A DNA stretch of 64,000 nt, from positions 61,940-125,939 of the forward strand of contig VXCM01000933.1 of assembly GCA_014773175.1 (NCBI GenBank). Reading direction: 5' to 3'. This document shows, in pieces, positions 12,713 through 20,324 of this stretch (the first letter of the stretch is position 1; every line of letters begins with the position of its first letter). The position numbers and the translations under genes were made by a program. A model generated the notes under the pieces. It worked only from the letters and a program-made list of their open reading frames with translations, was not told the origin of the DNA and searched no databases. The stretch is from Lucifuga dentata (lineage: Eukaryota; Chordata; Actinopteri; Ophidiiformes; Bythitidae).

Positions 12713-15700
12713 GTGTGTGCCCATCGGTGTCAATGTGTGTATGTGGGTTTGTGTGTGTCATGGTTGTCATCGATCTATTGGTTTTCACTGACTGTGTCAT
12801 TGGGGCTTGTGTGTTTGTACGAGGGGTGGGTGGGTTGTTTTGGGCATGTGTTAACGTGTGCATGAATATCTGTGTGCCATGTGGACATGTCTTTACATAT
12901 GTGCATGTTGATGTGTGTGTGTGTGCGTGTGTGCGCTCCTGTGGGGCCCTATCAGGTGTCAGTCCCAGTTTTGCCCCAGGCCAGGCAGGGTGACCGCTGG
13001 TCTTGGAACCCAGATGAGGAGCGAAAGCGTCAGGAAAGGTGGCAGCAAGAGCAGGAGCGCATGCTGCAGGTACAGAGCGCAGCGCTCAAGACTGCCAAAG
13101 TTAGAGGTTCAGTTCCCTGTGGAGCTCACTGAGTTGTGCAGGGCACCAGTGCCACCAGGATTCGGTGCAGATTGGAGTTTTAGTTGTACTGTTTCTTGAC
13201 AAAATCAATACAAAAAGAGTAACTTGTTTTTTTCCTCAGTCTATTTTCTCAAGCTGACCTAAATTCATTTATAAATTTGGGAGATTGAAAAGTTTGCCTA
13301 TTTTAGCCTATTGCCACAAGAAGACTGTGGCACACAAATGACTTAGCATTTAATGAGTTTAGCATGGCTTTAGCGTTTAACACATACACCTTCCATAAGG
13401 TTTTACAATGTATCAGAACCTCATGTAAGGCATACCTGTTCAATGCTATAAAATAACTATTGCAGCTTTGGTTATTAGTAATTGCAGTATTTCCTTTAAG
13501 TAGAAAGAGAATCGCCCAATATCATGTCTCAGCATTTGAGAAATATTAATAAAAAATCAGAACAGAGGCTCTCTGGGCTCTTTTCTTACAGACTATTAAT
13601 TTGACTAACAATGCATCTTAATGGGTTCAGCAGCTTACTATTGCTGCACATTTAATAGAACTAGGGTCACGTGCAATGTCTTTTTGTGCACGTGATAAGA
13701 AGGCACAGACTTTGGATAAAATCAAATGGCATCTTGATGTGTTGTTGTATTGTGAGGCAGGTTCTGGGTTGATTTGTTAATAAGCTAAGCATGAATGGGT
13801 GCATAAGCCAGGCATGATAATCTTTACTCCATTTAAGCAGAACCTGAAAGTGGATTCAACCCAAGCATTCCTAAAAGCACAGTGTTGGTAATCTGCAAGT
13901 GGAAATGGAAAGTGGAAAAGGAAAGTTGACATCCAAGCATCTTGGCTATAAGTTAAAAATAAGAGTTTTGTACAGTAGCCACACTGTCAGCAACATGTCA
14001 GTGTCAACGTATTCATCCAACAGTCTTATCCAGTGGTCACGTTCAGGGTCATATTTGGCTGAAACATGGAGACACAAACTTCATTCACTTACATCCACGC
14101 TTACTGGCTATTTAGAGTTTCCAGTTCACCTGACCTGCATATGCAAACCGTGGGAGGAAACCAGAGCACCAGAGTTCAGTCAAGCAGACAGAGAGAGCAT
14201 ATTTATATAAAGTGTATCATATAACTAAAAAGGACCTGACATACATTAAACATGTTGGTGCAACCTAGACACCTAAAACACTGAAAAATGTATACTTTTT
14301 AACTAAGTTTTAACCTAAACACCTTAATATTTTTCCACTTGACAGACACCAAAGCCATGCTTTCTGGGTTGGGCTCTAAACTCAGAATCAGATAGATTAA
14401 CCACATTTCATTTGCTACTTGCAAGCTTGCCTCCACATTTGTTTCATTTTGAGCTTATTATTAGTCTCTTACACCCAACCACTCTTATACAAATTGTGAC
14501 CACTAGATGGCAGTTTTGTGCAATGGAAAAGCTTCAGTTTAGTTTTACACCCTCACTCTCACTTCATCCCCTGCACACACACACATTCATTCAAGGACAT
14601 TGTCCAAGGTTGCTGCTGTTGCTGCTACCCTAATTGCTCTCTCTCCCTCCTCAACAATAAGCAGTGCATCTCAAATATGGCTGCCTTTATCCACCAGTTT
14701 TATCCCTCAAAAGAGTCGCTGAAATTCCTAAAGTACTAAACTCCTCCACATTATAATTTTTATAAATATATTGTGAAGAAACAGTGATGGAGAGAGCTTT
14801 TGCAGTTGTTTGTTTGCAGATGCATTGAAATGGATGAATGATTGGTGCGTCATTGTGCTTGTTACCTTACTTCCTGGTAACCCTGTGTTGTTTCTGTGTC
14901 TTCCGTTCGTTTTGCCTAAATTGCCTTTCAATCTGTCCTGCATTGGGGTTTCTACACAGGCCTTAAGATGCTTTTTTTAATGAGACTGTGCAGGAACCCC
15001 ACGCTCTGCAGCCTCTGCATGCTTGCTTTTTGCCTTTTTGTCTATATTGCCTGCTTCTGCTCTTTTTTGTTTATTGTTAACAACCCATATTAGACCTGAG
15101 CAAGTATTATTAGCCACAGCAGGAGAATCATTCATATCTCAAAATCAAGTTTCATGCTGTTAGTATATATGTATATGTATGTATATGTATATGTTTACAT
15201 TCCACCATGATGGTGATCTTGTATAATCTAACAATAATCTGACTCCCTTAAATTTAAATTAAACAGGGTGTACTGAGAGGACATAAACAACACCTCAAAG
15301 CCCTTTTGATGCAGATATATGTGAACTTATGTATATTTTCTGCAAATGCATCCATCTGTGTACAGTTCCATTCCCTGATGGCTTCATTGTTGAGGCTTTG
15401 TGCTGTATGTCATGTGTTTGTTGCCATGGAAACAGGAAAAGTACCAGTGCGAGCAGGAGAAGCTGAAGGAGGAGTGGGAGAAAGCCCAGAAGGAGGTGGC
15501 AGAAGAGGAGAGAAAGTACCATGAGGAGGTGTGTGCATGTGTGTGCGTGCTTGAAAGATGGCAGTCAGGGTTGGTTATTAACTTTTTTTATTTTGTACTT
15601 ATTTTGCTCCATACGTTCTGAACTTCTGGGTCACTTTTTTTTTTAACTCTTTCTTTCTTCCCGACAGGAGCGTAGGATATTGGAGGAGACTGTGACTCCC

Positions 15701-15962
15701 CTGACTCCCCGCTCCTCAGCCCTGCCCTCCCCCATCCGAGGGGAGCTCCTCTCTGCTTCAGAGCCCCAGGACACGATTGTCCGTTCTCTGGCCGACTGGG
15801 AACGCAAACAGGAACTGCTGGAGCAGCAGTCGGTGAATGACCGATTGATTGATAGTTTTCCTGTTAGATTCCTGTACTCATATTGTAGCCATTCATGTAA
15901 GGTATTAGGAGATAAAGGCTTGGTTCAAATTGTGTGAATGGACACATTTTTTCTTTTTTTCN

Positions 15963-15996
<34 letters not shown>

Positions 15997-16875
15997 GATT
16001 GTCTAAGTAACTGCTTCCTATTTCTGATTGGATGGCACAGAGAGGGAGCACAGAGAGTGTGGAATGGAAACGGAGAGAAAATGACAGAACCAGTGACATC
16101 AGCACTGCTGACGACAGCATGAAAACAGGCAGAAGGTTGGTGAACAGAAGAAGAAATATTGTTTTGTTGTAAGGGAAATTACAGTTATAAAAAACTTTGT
16201 GTTGCTGTGGTATTTTAAAATTCTAAACCACAGTAGCTTCAAACGAGAATCTGATAGACCCTGTGGCCTTAGTGGAATAAATGTTAGAAGTTTGGTATCA
16301 ACTATGTGAGAAACTATTAAGCACAGTGCTTGAAAACTGGAAAATACAAAGAGGTTGAAGAACACGTTCATTGAAATAAACAGAAAATATGATATTTTCA
16401 TTGATGTCAGAGCTGTTTTGTAGTTAAATGTATAGGAATCATACCAGTAGACTCTAACAACGTTTAAAGGTTTGTTGTCCATTTTTATGCCTTAGCACTT
16501 GCCTTTATGATTTCTTGTTTGCTCCCAAATTCTATCTCAGTTCTCTTTTTTTTTAGTTTCCATCATCAAAAATTAGATTTCAGTTGGTCAAATAGTATGA
16601 TCAAGTAAAGGTTGGAATGTATATTATGTGTAAAATTCATGCATGTGTCAACATGTTTTCTTTATGTCATCCTCAGCTCGTTTAGTCAGACCAGCAGTCA
16701 GGCAGAGTTGCACGGCCTGCAGAACGGCCAAAAGGCTCCACAGGTATCAGCCAAAACCCAGAGTCCAGTCAAGAAGCAAACAGCAGACAACAACAAGCCC
16801 TGCCGGCCAGCGGGAGATCGGAGGTGTGTGTGTGTGTGTGTATGTGTGTCTGTGTGTGTGTGTGTGTGTGTGTGN

Positions 16876-16910
<35 letters not shown>

Positions 16911-19900
16911 CGCGTACGTCTGTGTGTGCTTGTTCATGTGTGCTCTGTTCTGCCACAGTTTCTGTGTTACATTACTGATAACCATTTTCCAAAACACACT
17001 ATTGGAGGGGAAAATTTCAAAAACAATTTTCTACATTCTAGGCTGGTTTCTGTTCATTCCAGTATTCCGTTAAAATAAATTGTAAAGACTTGAAACACGC
17101 TTGAGATCGGTAATCCATAAGCAGCAGTTCCTGTTTGCATTCTATATATATATATATATATNTTTTTTTTTTTTTTTTTTTAGTCAAAGTAATGTAATTT
17201 TTGCATTTCAACAGCGAGCTACACAGAATAAAATCTATGTCCCCACCAGGGAATATGTCCTAGGAGAAGACTGCTTTTACTGAGAAATTAAAATGATCGC
17301 ATCTTTGTACAATCGTGCATAGAGGCAAAATAAGATGAAAACTAAAATACGTTTTTACATTTTTTGGAAAATGGTTGGCAGTAATGTAATGCATATGTGT
17401 GTGTCACAATGTGTATGTGTGTATGTGGGCTTGGTGGGTAGGACAAAGAGGGACCACACAGCAGGTGGAGCACTGACAGGACAGGCTTCAGGCTATGGGG
17501 TAAGGCCTGTCACAGTGGTAGTGTTTGTTGGGCTCAAATATGGAAAGTCACCGGCATGGTCCTTTAAATATGCTCTTTGTTTCAAAATGACAGAATCACT
17601 GAAAACAGTGCAGTAATGATTAGATGGCTGCAAGATGTTTACTTACTTGCATGTTTGCAGCAGTTCATTACATTTATCCCTCCTGCTTCTTTGTTGTGGC
17701 TATTTAAGGCTTTTGATCATTATTTGAACCTTCTGAAAGATCTTCACTTCCAGCAGAAGCTTTGTCTTTTGTCACAACTCTGCTGATTAATTCACCTTTT
17801 ACCCAAAGTTTGAATCAGTGTATCACGTGGCTAAAATAAAATAAAACAGGGATTAATCATTACAGCATGTTTTTCAGGAATCCTTCGGTTAAACCAAACG
17901 GCCAGCAGGTGGCGTCTTGCACCTGTACTTGTCCTTATAGTCTTCCTCCTCATAAAGTAACAATAACCTTTGGTTAGTATAAGAAACATTGATAGTAAAG
18001 AGAATTATATACCGTACTTTATCTACACATAAGACTATATTTTACATTACTAGTGTAGAATAGCGTGAGATTAAAAAAAAAAAAAAAAAAAANAAAAAAA
18101 AAAAAAAAAAAAGATCAGCTCGTTCCTGTTCGGATTGGTTCATTTGTGACTCTGGCAGCCAATCATGTTGCTCTGGCAGTGAGTCATCATGTTGCATGTT
18201 GCTGTCCATTTCCAGGAGCGGCCCCATTGATAATAACATGGGCCGCAGCTCATCCAGGCCCCCTGCAGCACATCCACCACCTCCAGACACACAGCCTCCA
18301 GCCCCCAACAGGTACTGCATCACAAACAGCCAACATGGAGGAGGAGAGGGGGGGGAATCATTTCATTTCTGCTGTGTCATTTCCTGCCTCCATTTCTCCA
18401 CCCATCTCATAACATTTAGCACTGCAGCACGAAAAAAATAAAGAAGATGCTGTCAAGGAGAAGCGTTAAGTTTAGTTATTTCAGCCATTTCTGTATTTAA
18501 CGGGAGGATTTTCCATTCATAATGTGTCAGAGTCAAAATGTTCATCCAGAGTCCTGTGTATTTAGAGATCAATGATGTATAGCAACCAGAGGGCACAAGA
18601 AGACAAGTGGAAGGATATCAGCGATGCAAAGCAGGCAGACGCTATGAACATTATAAACACAAGGACCCCGATTATTACCCACATAAAGACAGGAAATTCA
18701 GGGAAATATAAACTCCAAGGAAATAGAACGACTGCGACGATAGAAAAGAGAAATGATGCATAAGCACATCATTTTACATATTCTCTCTCTCTCTCTCTCT
18801 CTGCTGCAGGTCGGTCAGTGGGAAGAAGCTGTGCTCCAGCTGTGGGCAGCCATTAGGAAAGGGGGCAGCCATGATCATAGAGACCCTCAGCCTCTACTTC
18901 CACATCCACTGCTTTAAGGTCGGTTGTAGAGCCGCAGACCTCTCGTGTTCCCCAAATATGTGATTTTGTCCTTTTTTTTTTATATTTTTGTAACAAGAAA
19001 ATTAATTTCACTCTCTCAATCATAGCCTTTAGCCTTTATTTATTTTGACACCTGAGCATCTCTCTCTCTCTCTCTCTCTGCTGCAGTGCGGGGTGTGTAA
19101 GGGACAACTAGGTGATACTACCACAGGGACAGATGTCCGGATCAAAAATGGCCTCCTCAACTGCCACCAGTGCTACATCCGTTCTCGCTGTGAGTCCCCC
19201 CCCCNCCTCTCTCTCTCTCTCCATGTCTCCCTCCCTCCCCTTTTGTCTCTCACCCTTTTCATTACACGTCTCTGTCCTGTACCTCTTTGTTTTGTCTCTC
19301 ATCCTTCTCTTTTCCTGCTGTCTGTATTGCATCCTGTACTGTTTCCATCCATCTTAAACTGTGTGCTGGATTGAAGTTAATCATATCAAATATATAAATC
19401 AATAATATAAATCATTAAAAAAACTGGACAATTATTAGAGTGTAGAATAATATATTTATACAACACAGTGTGTCACATATACCTGCACAGTAAAGCAGCA
19501 ATATACCTACGATTGCAAAAGGACACATAGATAATTTAAGCAATTTTAAATGCTAAAAGAATAAAAGGGAATAGGACTTAAAAAAGAAAACCCTTTCCAA
19601 AAATATTATGATCAAATAAGAACCACAAAAACAAAGCAATTTACAAAAGAAAGAGACAACTAGTCTGACTGTAATCTTAAAAATGTGATTCCAGTCTGAT
19701 TATATTTTGCGCCATCAGATCTGGATCAGTATTCTGATCTGGACTAAACTGCTGCAGTTTACACAGTATTAACATGCCCAGAATGTTTCATTATTTGTGT
19801 CTTAGTTTTTGAAAAATTAACAAAAATATTGTGGGGTGGAAGCCATATATTACAGTGTTAAAGCAAGTGCAAAGAAGTTCCTATATCTGGATCTGGATCC

Positions 19901-20324
19901 AGATCCACCTCAAATTCTAATCAACTCTTCCTGATTCCAAGCTGAAATCTGTATGACTTTTGGAGATTTCCTGCTGACAAACAGAACCCCACACCTCTTT
20001 GGAGTAATAAAGTAATAAATAAATAATAAATAAATATGATGCTTTCCTAATAACACATATAACAGACCCTTAAATATCCAGAAAACCACATCAGCAAACT
20101 AGAGACTCGATCAAAACACCTGCGTCATGTCAGACTCCTGCACAGCTCTGACCTCCGTTTTTCTGACATAATATTTTTTTCATTAAATAAAGCTACATTT
20201 TTCTCAATTTAATCTCCCTGAAAACTGTTGCTGTGTTTTATAAAAAAAAAAAAAAAAAAAAAATTGTGGATTTCTCTTTTATTCTCTTTCCTTTCAAGCG
20301 GCCGGACAGCCAACCACATTGTGA
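141..20324 (+). CDS. limch1: limch1, C-terminal 20 coding exons (5'-partial): LIM and calponin-homology domain protein 1
   Basis: Exons: 141-527, 1842-1877, 3661-3787, 4050-4207, 5577-6048, 8457-8756, 8879-8969, 9548-9657, 9758-9857, 10585-10659, 11903-11931, 12956-13069, 15436-15528, 15668-15832, 16041-16135, 16677-16823, 18216-18311, 18810-18918, 19087-19189, 20299-20324. They total 2833 nt, that is, one carried-in base plus 943 codons and a stop, with every junction phase-compatible. Recognition rests on [32 protein letters not shown] and [11 protein letters not shown] (the DUF4757-type region of LIMCH1/LMO7), [15 protein letters not shown] followed by a Glu/Lys-rich coiled coil, and a complete LIM domain ending SAGQPTTL-stop as in vertebrate LIMCH1. 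The CH domain must lie upstream of the window. LIMCH1 is an actomyosin-associated cytoplasmic protein reported to activate non-muscle myosin II and promote stress fibres. The order limch1-phox2b, convergent, matches human 4p13. Some exons may be alternatively spliced; only open, phase-consistent exons are listed. Confidence 0.96.
528..1841 (+). other. limch1 intron, no gene
   Basis: AT-rich intron. It contains an imperfect ATGC-rich palindromic run near 1019-1079 and a CT microsatellite (1783-1820) that forms the polypyrimidine tract of the next exon. No coding potential or RNA gene was seen. Confidence 0.8.
1842..1877 (+). CDS. limch1: limch1 36-nt microexon
   Basis: The acceptor is TCTTCTGTAG and the donor is GTAAGT at 1878. 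It completes a Thr codon carried from the previous exon, then reads [11 protein letters not shown] and leaves two bases (CA) that form Gln with the next exon. The length is a multiple of three, so skipping would keep the frame; it is a possible cassette exon. Confidence 0.85.
1878..3660 (+). other. limch1 intron
   Basis: No gene seen. It has an A-rich run near 2537-2570, a CA repeat near 3258-3302 and a long CT microsatellite at 3586-3650 abutting the exon acceptor. Confidence 0.8.
3661..3787 (+). CDS. limch1: limch1 exon, SVSMIDMR region
   Basis: The acceptor is CTCGCTGTAG and the donor is GTGAGT at 3788. It reads Q, then [19 protein letters not shown] and [22 protein letters not shown], closely matching the conserved central region of vertebrate LIMCH1. 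It ends in phase 0. One of the most diagnostic exons in the window. Confidence 0.97.
4050..4207 (+). CDS. limch1: limch1 exon, [10 protein letters not shown] region
   Basis: The acceptor is TTGTGTCAG and the donor is GTATGT at 4208. It encodes [34 protein letters not shown], then [15 protein letters not shown]. This basic and acidic helical segment is conserved between LIMCH1 and LMO7 (DUF4757). It ends after two bases of a Lys codon. Confidence 0.97.
4208..5576 (+). other. limch1 intron, no gene
   Basis: AT-rich. An AGTAA-type tandem array lies at about 5440-5502, just upstream of the next exon, and there are short poly-T runs near 4651 and 5306. No coding or RNA feature was recognised. Confidence 0.8.
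5577..6048 (+). CDS. limch1: limch1 large exon, end of DUF4757 plus Ser/Pro linker
   Basis: The acceptor is TTTTTTAATAG and the donor is GTGAGA at 6049. It continues [16 protein letters not shown] and [18 protein letters not shown], homologous to LIMCH1, then a Ser/Pro-rich segment, [20 protein letters not shown], and a second Ser/Pro-rich stretch. At 472 nt it is the largest exon in the window. The second half is likely disordered. Confidence 0.95.
6049..8456 (+). other. limch1 intron carrying MITE copy A
   Basis: It holds a complete inverted copy of the TTAA-flanked MITE (7256-7850), a purine-rich GGAA/GAAA tract at about 7915-8062, and a GC-richer block at 6390-7050 of unknown role. No supported exon was found, though alternative limch1 exons cannot be excluded. 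Confidence 0.7.
7256..7850 (-). mobile_element. TTAA-flanked MITE, copy A (complete)
   Basis: It begins TTAAAGGACCATACTGGTGA and ends ATATGGTCCTTTAA, so the termini are inverted repeats bounded by TTAA. The inner sequence is the reverse complement of copies D and E (for example the segment around 'GCCATTGGTTTCAG'). It is 595 bp with no long ORF, hence non-autonomous. The TTAA at both ends fits a piggyBac-type target site, which is inference. Confidence 0.85.
8457..8756 (+). CDS. limch1: limch1 exon, low-complexity Ser/Thr/Pro linker
   Basis: The acceptor is CTGATCCAG and the donor is GTCAGG at 8757 (a non-optimal +4 to +6). It is exactly 100 codons in phase 0, beginning [15 protein letters not shown] and continuing with Ser, Thr, Ala, Pro and His-rich sequence. 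The low conservation expected of a disordered linker makes the donor choice less certain than elsewhere. Confidence 0.8.
8879..8969 (+). CDS. limch1: limch1 exon, short linker
   Basis: The acceptor is CCTTTACAG. The donor is GTTCGT at 8970, a weak site, chosen because it restores the frame with the next exon (G plus AA gives Glu). It reads [19 protein letters not shown]. Read-through past 8969 meets TGA within four codons. Confidence 0.7.
9181..9435 (+). mobile_element. MITE copy B, right end missing
   Basis: It starts TTAAAGAACCATACTGGTGA and follows the internal order of copies D and E (TTTGCCAAATC, CAAAATCAAATGTTC, ATACACCCACCTTAAAA). Similarity is lost near 9435. It contains the 64-bp duplication around the N at 9350. 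Confidence 0.75.
9286..9414. repeat. 64-bp direct duplication around N at 9350 (probable assembly artefact)
   Basis: Bases 9286-9349 are repeated exactly at 9351-9414, separated only by a single N. Identical copies meeting at an N suggest two overlapping contig ends were joined without merging. It lies in a limch1 intron inside MITE copy B. Confidence 0.9.
9548..9657 (+). CDS. limch1: limch1 exon, Gln/Ser/Thr-rich linker
   Basis: The acceptor is GCTTTCAG and the donor is GTGAGG at 9658. It encodes [19 protein letters not shown] and [17 protein letters not shown], and ends in phase 0. No domain is recognised. Confidence 0.82.
9758..9857 (+). CDS. limch1: limch1 exon
   Basis: The acceptor is CTGCCTGCAG and the donor is GTGAAT at 9858. 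It encodes [20 protein letters not shown] then [13 protein letters not shown], leaving one base. Linker sequence. Confidence 0.82.
10139..10303. mobile_element. Short inverted-repeat element (MITE-like)
   Basis: An arm at about 10140-10175 (GGGTGGGTCACACATGGGGG, then CGGGGCAACATGT) is nearly the reverse complement of 10270-10303 (CATGTTGCTCCACCCCTGTG, then TGTAACTCCGCCC). The arms are about 33 bp and are separated by about 95 bp. No coding sequence; the family is unknown. Confidence 0.6.
10469..10587. repeat. 59-bp direct duplication around N at 10528, including a limch1 acceptor
   Basis: Bases 10469-10527 recur at 10529-10587 with one substitution (TCGCAA versus TCCCAA). The duplicate contains the acceptor GATGTAG, so a spurious second acceptor now lies 60 bp upstream of the true exon. 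Probable unmerged contig ends or haplotypes. Confidence 0.88.
10585..10659 (+). CDS. limch1: limch1 exon
   Basis: The acceptor is TTTTGATGTAG and the donor is GTAAAC at 10660. G plus AG gives Glu, then [19 protein letters not shown] and FFAPP, one base left over. The acceptor lies in the second copy of the duplication at 10469-10587; the upstream copy gives no sensible exon. Confidence 0.85.
10660..11902 (+). other. limch1 intron, no gene
   Basis: AT-rich. The 10935-11330 part carries facing 'TCGGACTT' motifs that may be the ends of a degraded element, but this is too weak to call. Nothing coding. Confidence 0.7.
11903..11931 (+). CDS. limch1: limch1 29-nt microexon
   Basis: The acceptor is TTACTCTGCAG and the donor is GTGAGT at 11932. 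It completes Glu and reads EAQKDHRGN, phase 0 at its end. Supported by exact phase compatibility on both sides and strong splice sites. Confidence 0.8.
11932..12955 (+). other. limch1 intron with GT-rich stretch
   Basis: A poly-T run lies at 12351-12363. A GT microsatellite at 12680-12719 is followed by GT-rich DNA to 12940. Apparent Cys/Val ORFs here are translations of the repeat. Confidence 0.8.
12956..13069 (+). CDS. limch1: limch1 exon, start of coiled coil
   Basis: The acceptor is GCCCTATCAG and the donor is GTACAG at 13070. It has 38 codons in phase 0: [20 protein letters not shown], then [18 protein letters not shown]. The [19 protein letters not shown] block is a hallmark of LIMCH1/LMO7 preceding the LIM domain. 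Confidence 0.96.
13070..15435 (+). other. limch1 intron, longest supported
   Basis: Mostly unique AT-rich DNA. At 14125-14180 there is a short 'CTGCATATGCAAACCGTGGG' type segment of a repeat common in fish genomes. A TATATG-rich run lies at 15161-15195. No exon, RNA gene or complete element was recognised. Confidence 0.7.
14125..14180 (+). repeat. Fragment of dispersed fish repeat
   Basis: It reads like 'CACCTGACCTGCATATGC' followed by 'CCGTGGGAGGAAACCAGAG', a phrase that recurs in many teleost genomes. The family is not assigned; the recognition is from memory of the pattern. Confidence 0.45.
15436..15528 (+). CDS. limch1: limch1 exon, coiled coil
   Basis: The acceptor is GGAAACAG and the donor is GTGTGT at 15529. 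It has 31 codons in phase 0: [20 protein letters not shown] then [11 protein letters not shown]. Heptad-like Glu/Lys periodicity indicates a coiled coil or single alpha-helix. Strong match to LIMCH1. Confidence 0.97.
15668..15832 (+). CDS. limch1: limch1 exon after coiled coil
   Basis: The acceptor is TTCCCGACAG and the donor is GTGAAT at 15833. It has 55 codons in phase 0: [20 protein letters not shown], a Ser/Pro linker, then [16 protein letters not shown]. It continues the LIMCH1-type helix and linker. Confidence 0.95.
16041..16135 (+). CDS. limch1: limch1 exon, linker
   Basis: The acceptor is GGATGGCACAG and the donor is GTTGGT at 16136. It reads [19 protein letters not shown], then [12 protein letters not shown] plus two bases (Ser with the next exon). 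The upstream intron carries a poly-T run with an N at 15962, which may serve as a displaced polypyrimidine tract. Confidence 0.88.
16136..16676 (+). other. limch1 intron, no gene
   Basis: Unique AT-rich sequence; nothing recognised. Antisense open stretches here lack splice or protein support. Confidence 0.75.
16677..16823 (+). CDS. limch1: limch1 exon ending at a GT microsatellite
   Basis: The acceptor is CATCCTCAG. It encodes [34 protein letters not shown] and [14 protein letters not shown] plus two bases. The donor GTGTGT at 16824 is the first unit of a GT repeat more than 80 bp long. An earlier GTATCA at 16744 could act as an alternative donor after the APQ codons, but it would change phase. 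Confidence 0.82.
16824..16906 (+). repeat. GT microsatellite overlapping a splice donor
   Basis: Nearly pure GT with an N at 16875, so the true length is unknown. It begins exactly at the donor of the limch1 exon 16677-16823. Confidence 0.95.
16964..17567 (-). mobile_element. MITE copy C, one terminus missing
   Basis: It shares internal phrases with copy A (TTCATTCCAGTA, AGACTTGAAAC, CATTTCAACAGCG-like, CCCACCAGGGAA) and ends GGCATGGTCCTTTAA. The 5' terminal inverted repeat is not found. It is interrupted by a TA/poly-T tract with an N at 17162. It lies in a limch1 intron. Confidence 0.75.
17568..18215 (+). other. Remainder of limch1 intron
   Basis: No gene. A poly-A run with an N at 18093 lies at about 18073-18112. 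Confidence 0.75.
18216..18311 (+). CDS. limch1: limch1 exon, Pro-rich linker before LIM
   Basis: The acceptor is CCATTTCCAG and the donor is GTACTG at 18312. It reads [20 protein letters not shown], then [12 protein letters not shown] plus two bases. The proline-rich segment could be an SH3 or profilin ligand (inference). Confidence 0.88.
18312..18809 (+). other. limch1 intron
   Basis: No gene seen. A CT microsatellite at 18783-18802 forms the polypyrimidine tract of the LIM exon. Confidence 0.75.
18810..18918 (+). CDS. limch1: limch1 exon, first half of LIM domain
   Basis: The acceptor is CTGCTGCAG and the donor is GTCGGT at 18919. It encodes [20 protein letters not shown], then [16 protein letters not shown]. 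Zinc ligands are the CSSC pair, His and Cys of HIHC. Spacing C-x2-C-x19-H-x2-C fits a LIM domain. Near-identical in pattern to LIMCH1. Confidence 0.98.
19087..19189 (+). CDS. limch1: limch1 exon, second half of LIM domain
   Basis: The acceptor is CTCTGCTGCAG (after another CT repeat, 19061-19078) and the donor is GTGAGT at 19190. It encodes [20 protein letters not shown], then [14 protein letters not shown] plus one base. The second zinc module is C-x2-C-x21-C-x2-C. Confidence 0.98.
19190..20298 (+). other. Last limch1 intron
   Basis: It contains a CT-rich stretch with an N at 19205, a diverged dispersed repeat at 19872-20008 and a poly-A run at 20242-20263. No other gene. Confidence 0.75.
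19872..20008 (+). repeat. Diverged dispersed repeat (same family as 42690 and 45096)
   Basis: It shares the order GGATCCAGATCC, TTTTGGAGATTTCCTGCTGA, CAAACAG and CCTCTTTGGAGTAATAA with the copies near 42.8 and 45.1 kb. Weak but ordered similarity. Confidence 0.5.
20299..20324 (+). CDS. limch1: limch1 terminal coding exon
   Basis: The acceptor is CCTTTCAAG (AAG rather than CAG). It completes Ser and reads AGQPTTL then TGA at 20322-20324, the same C-terminus as vertebrate LIMCH1, which fixes the end of the gene. Confidence 0.95.

Noticed and set aside
12679..12993. Cys/Val-rich ORFs over the GT repeat
   Set aside because: They are translations of a microsatellite and overlap the limch1 acceptor region; only the 12956-13069 part is real coding, in another frame context.
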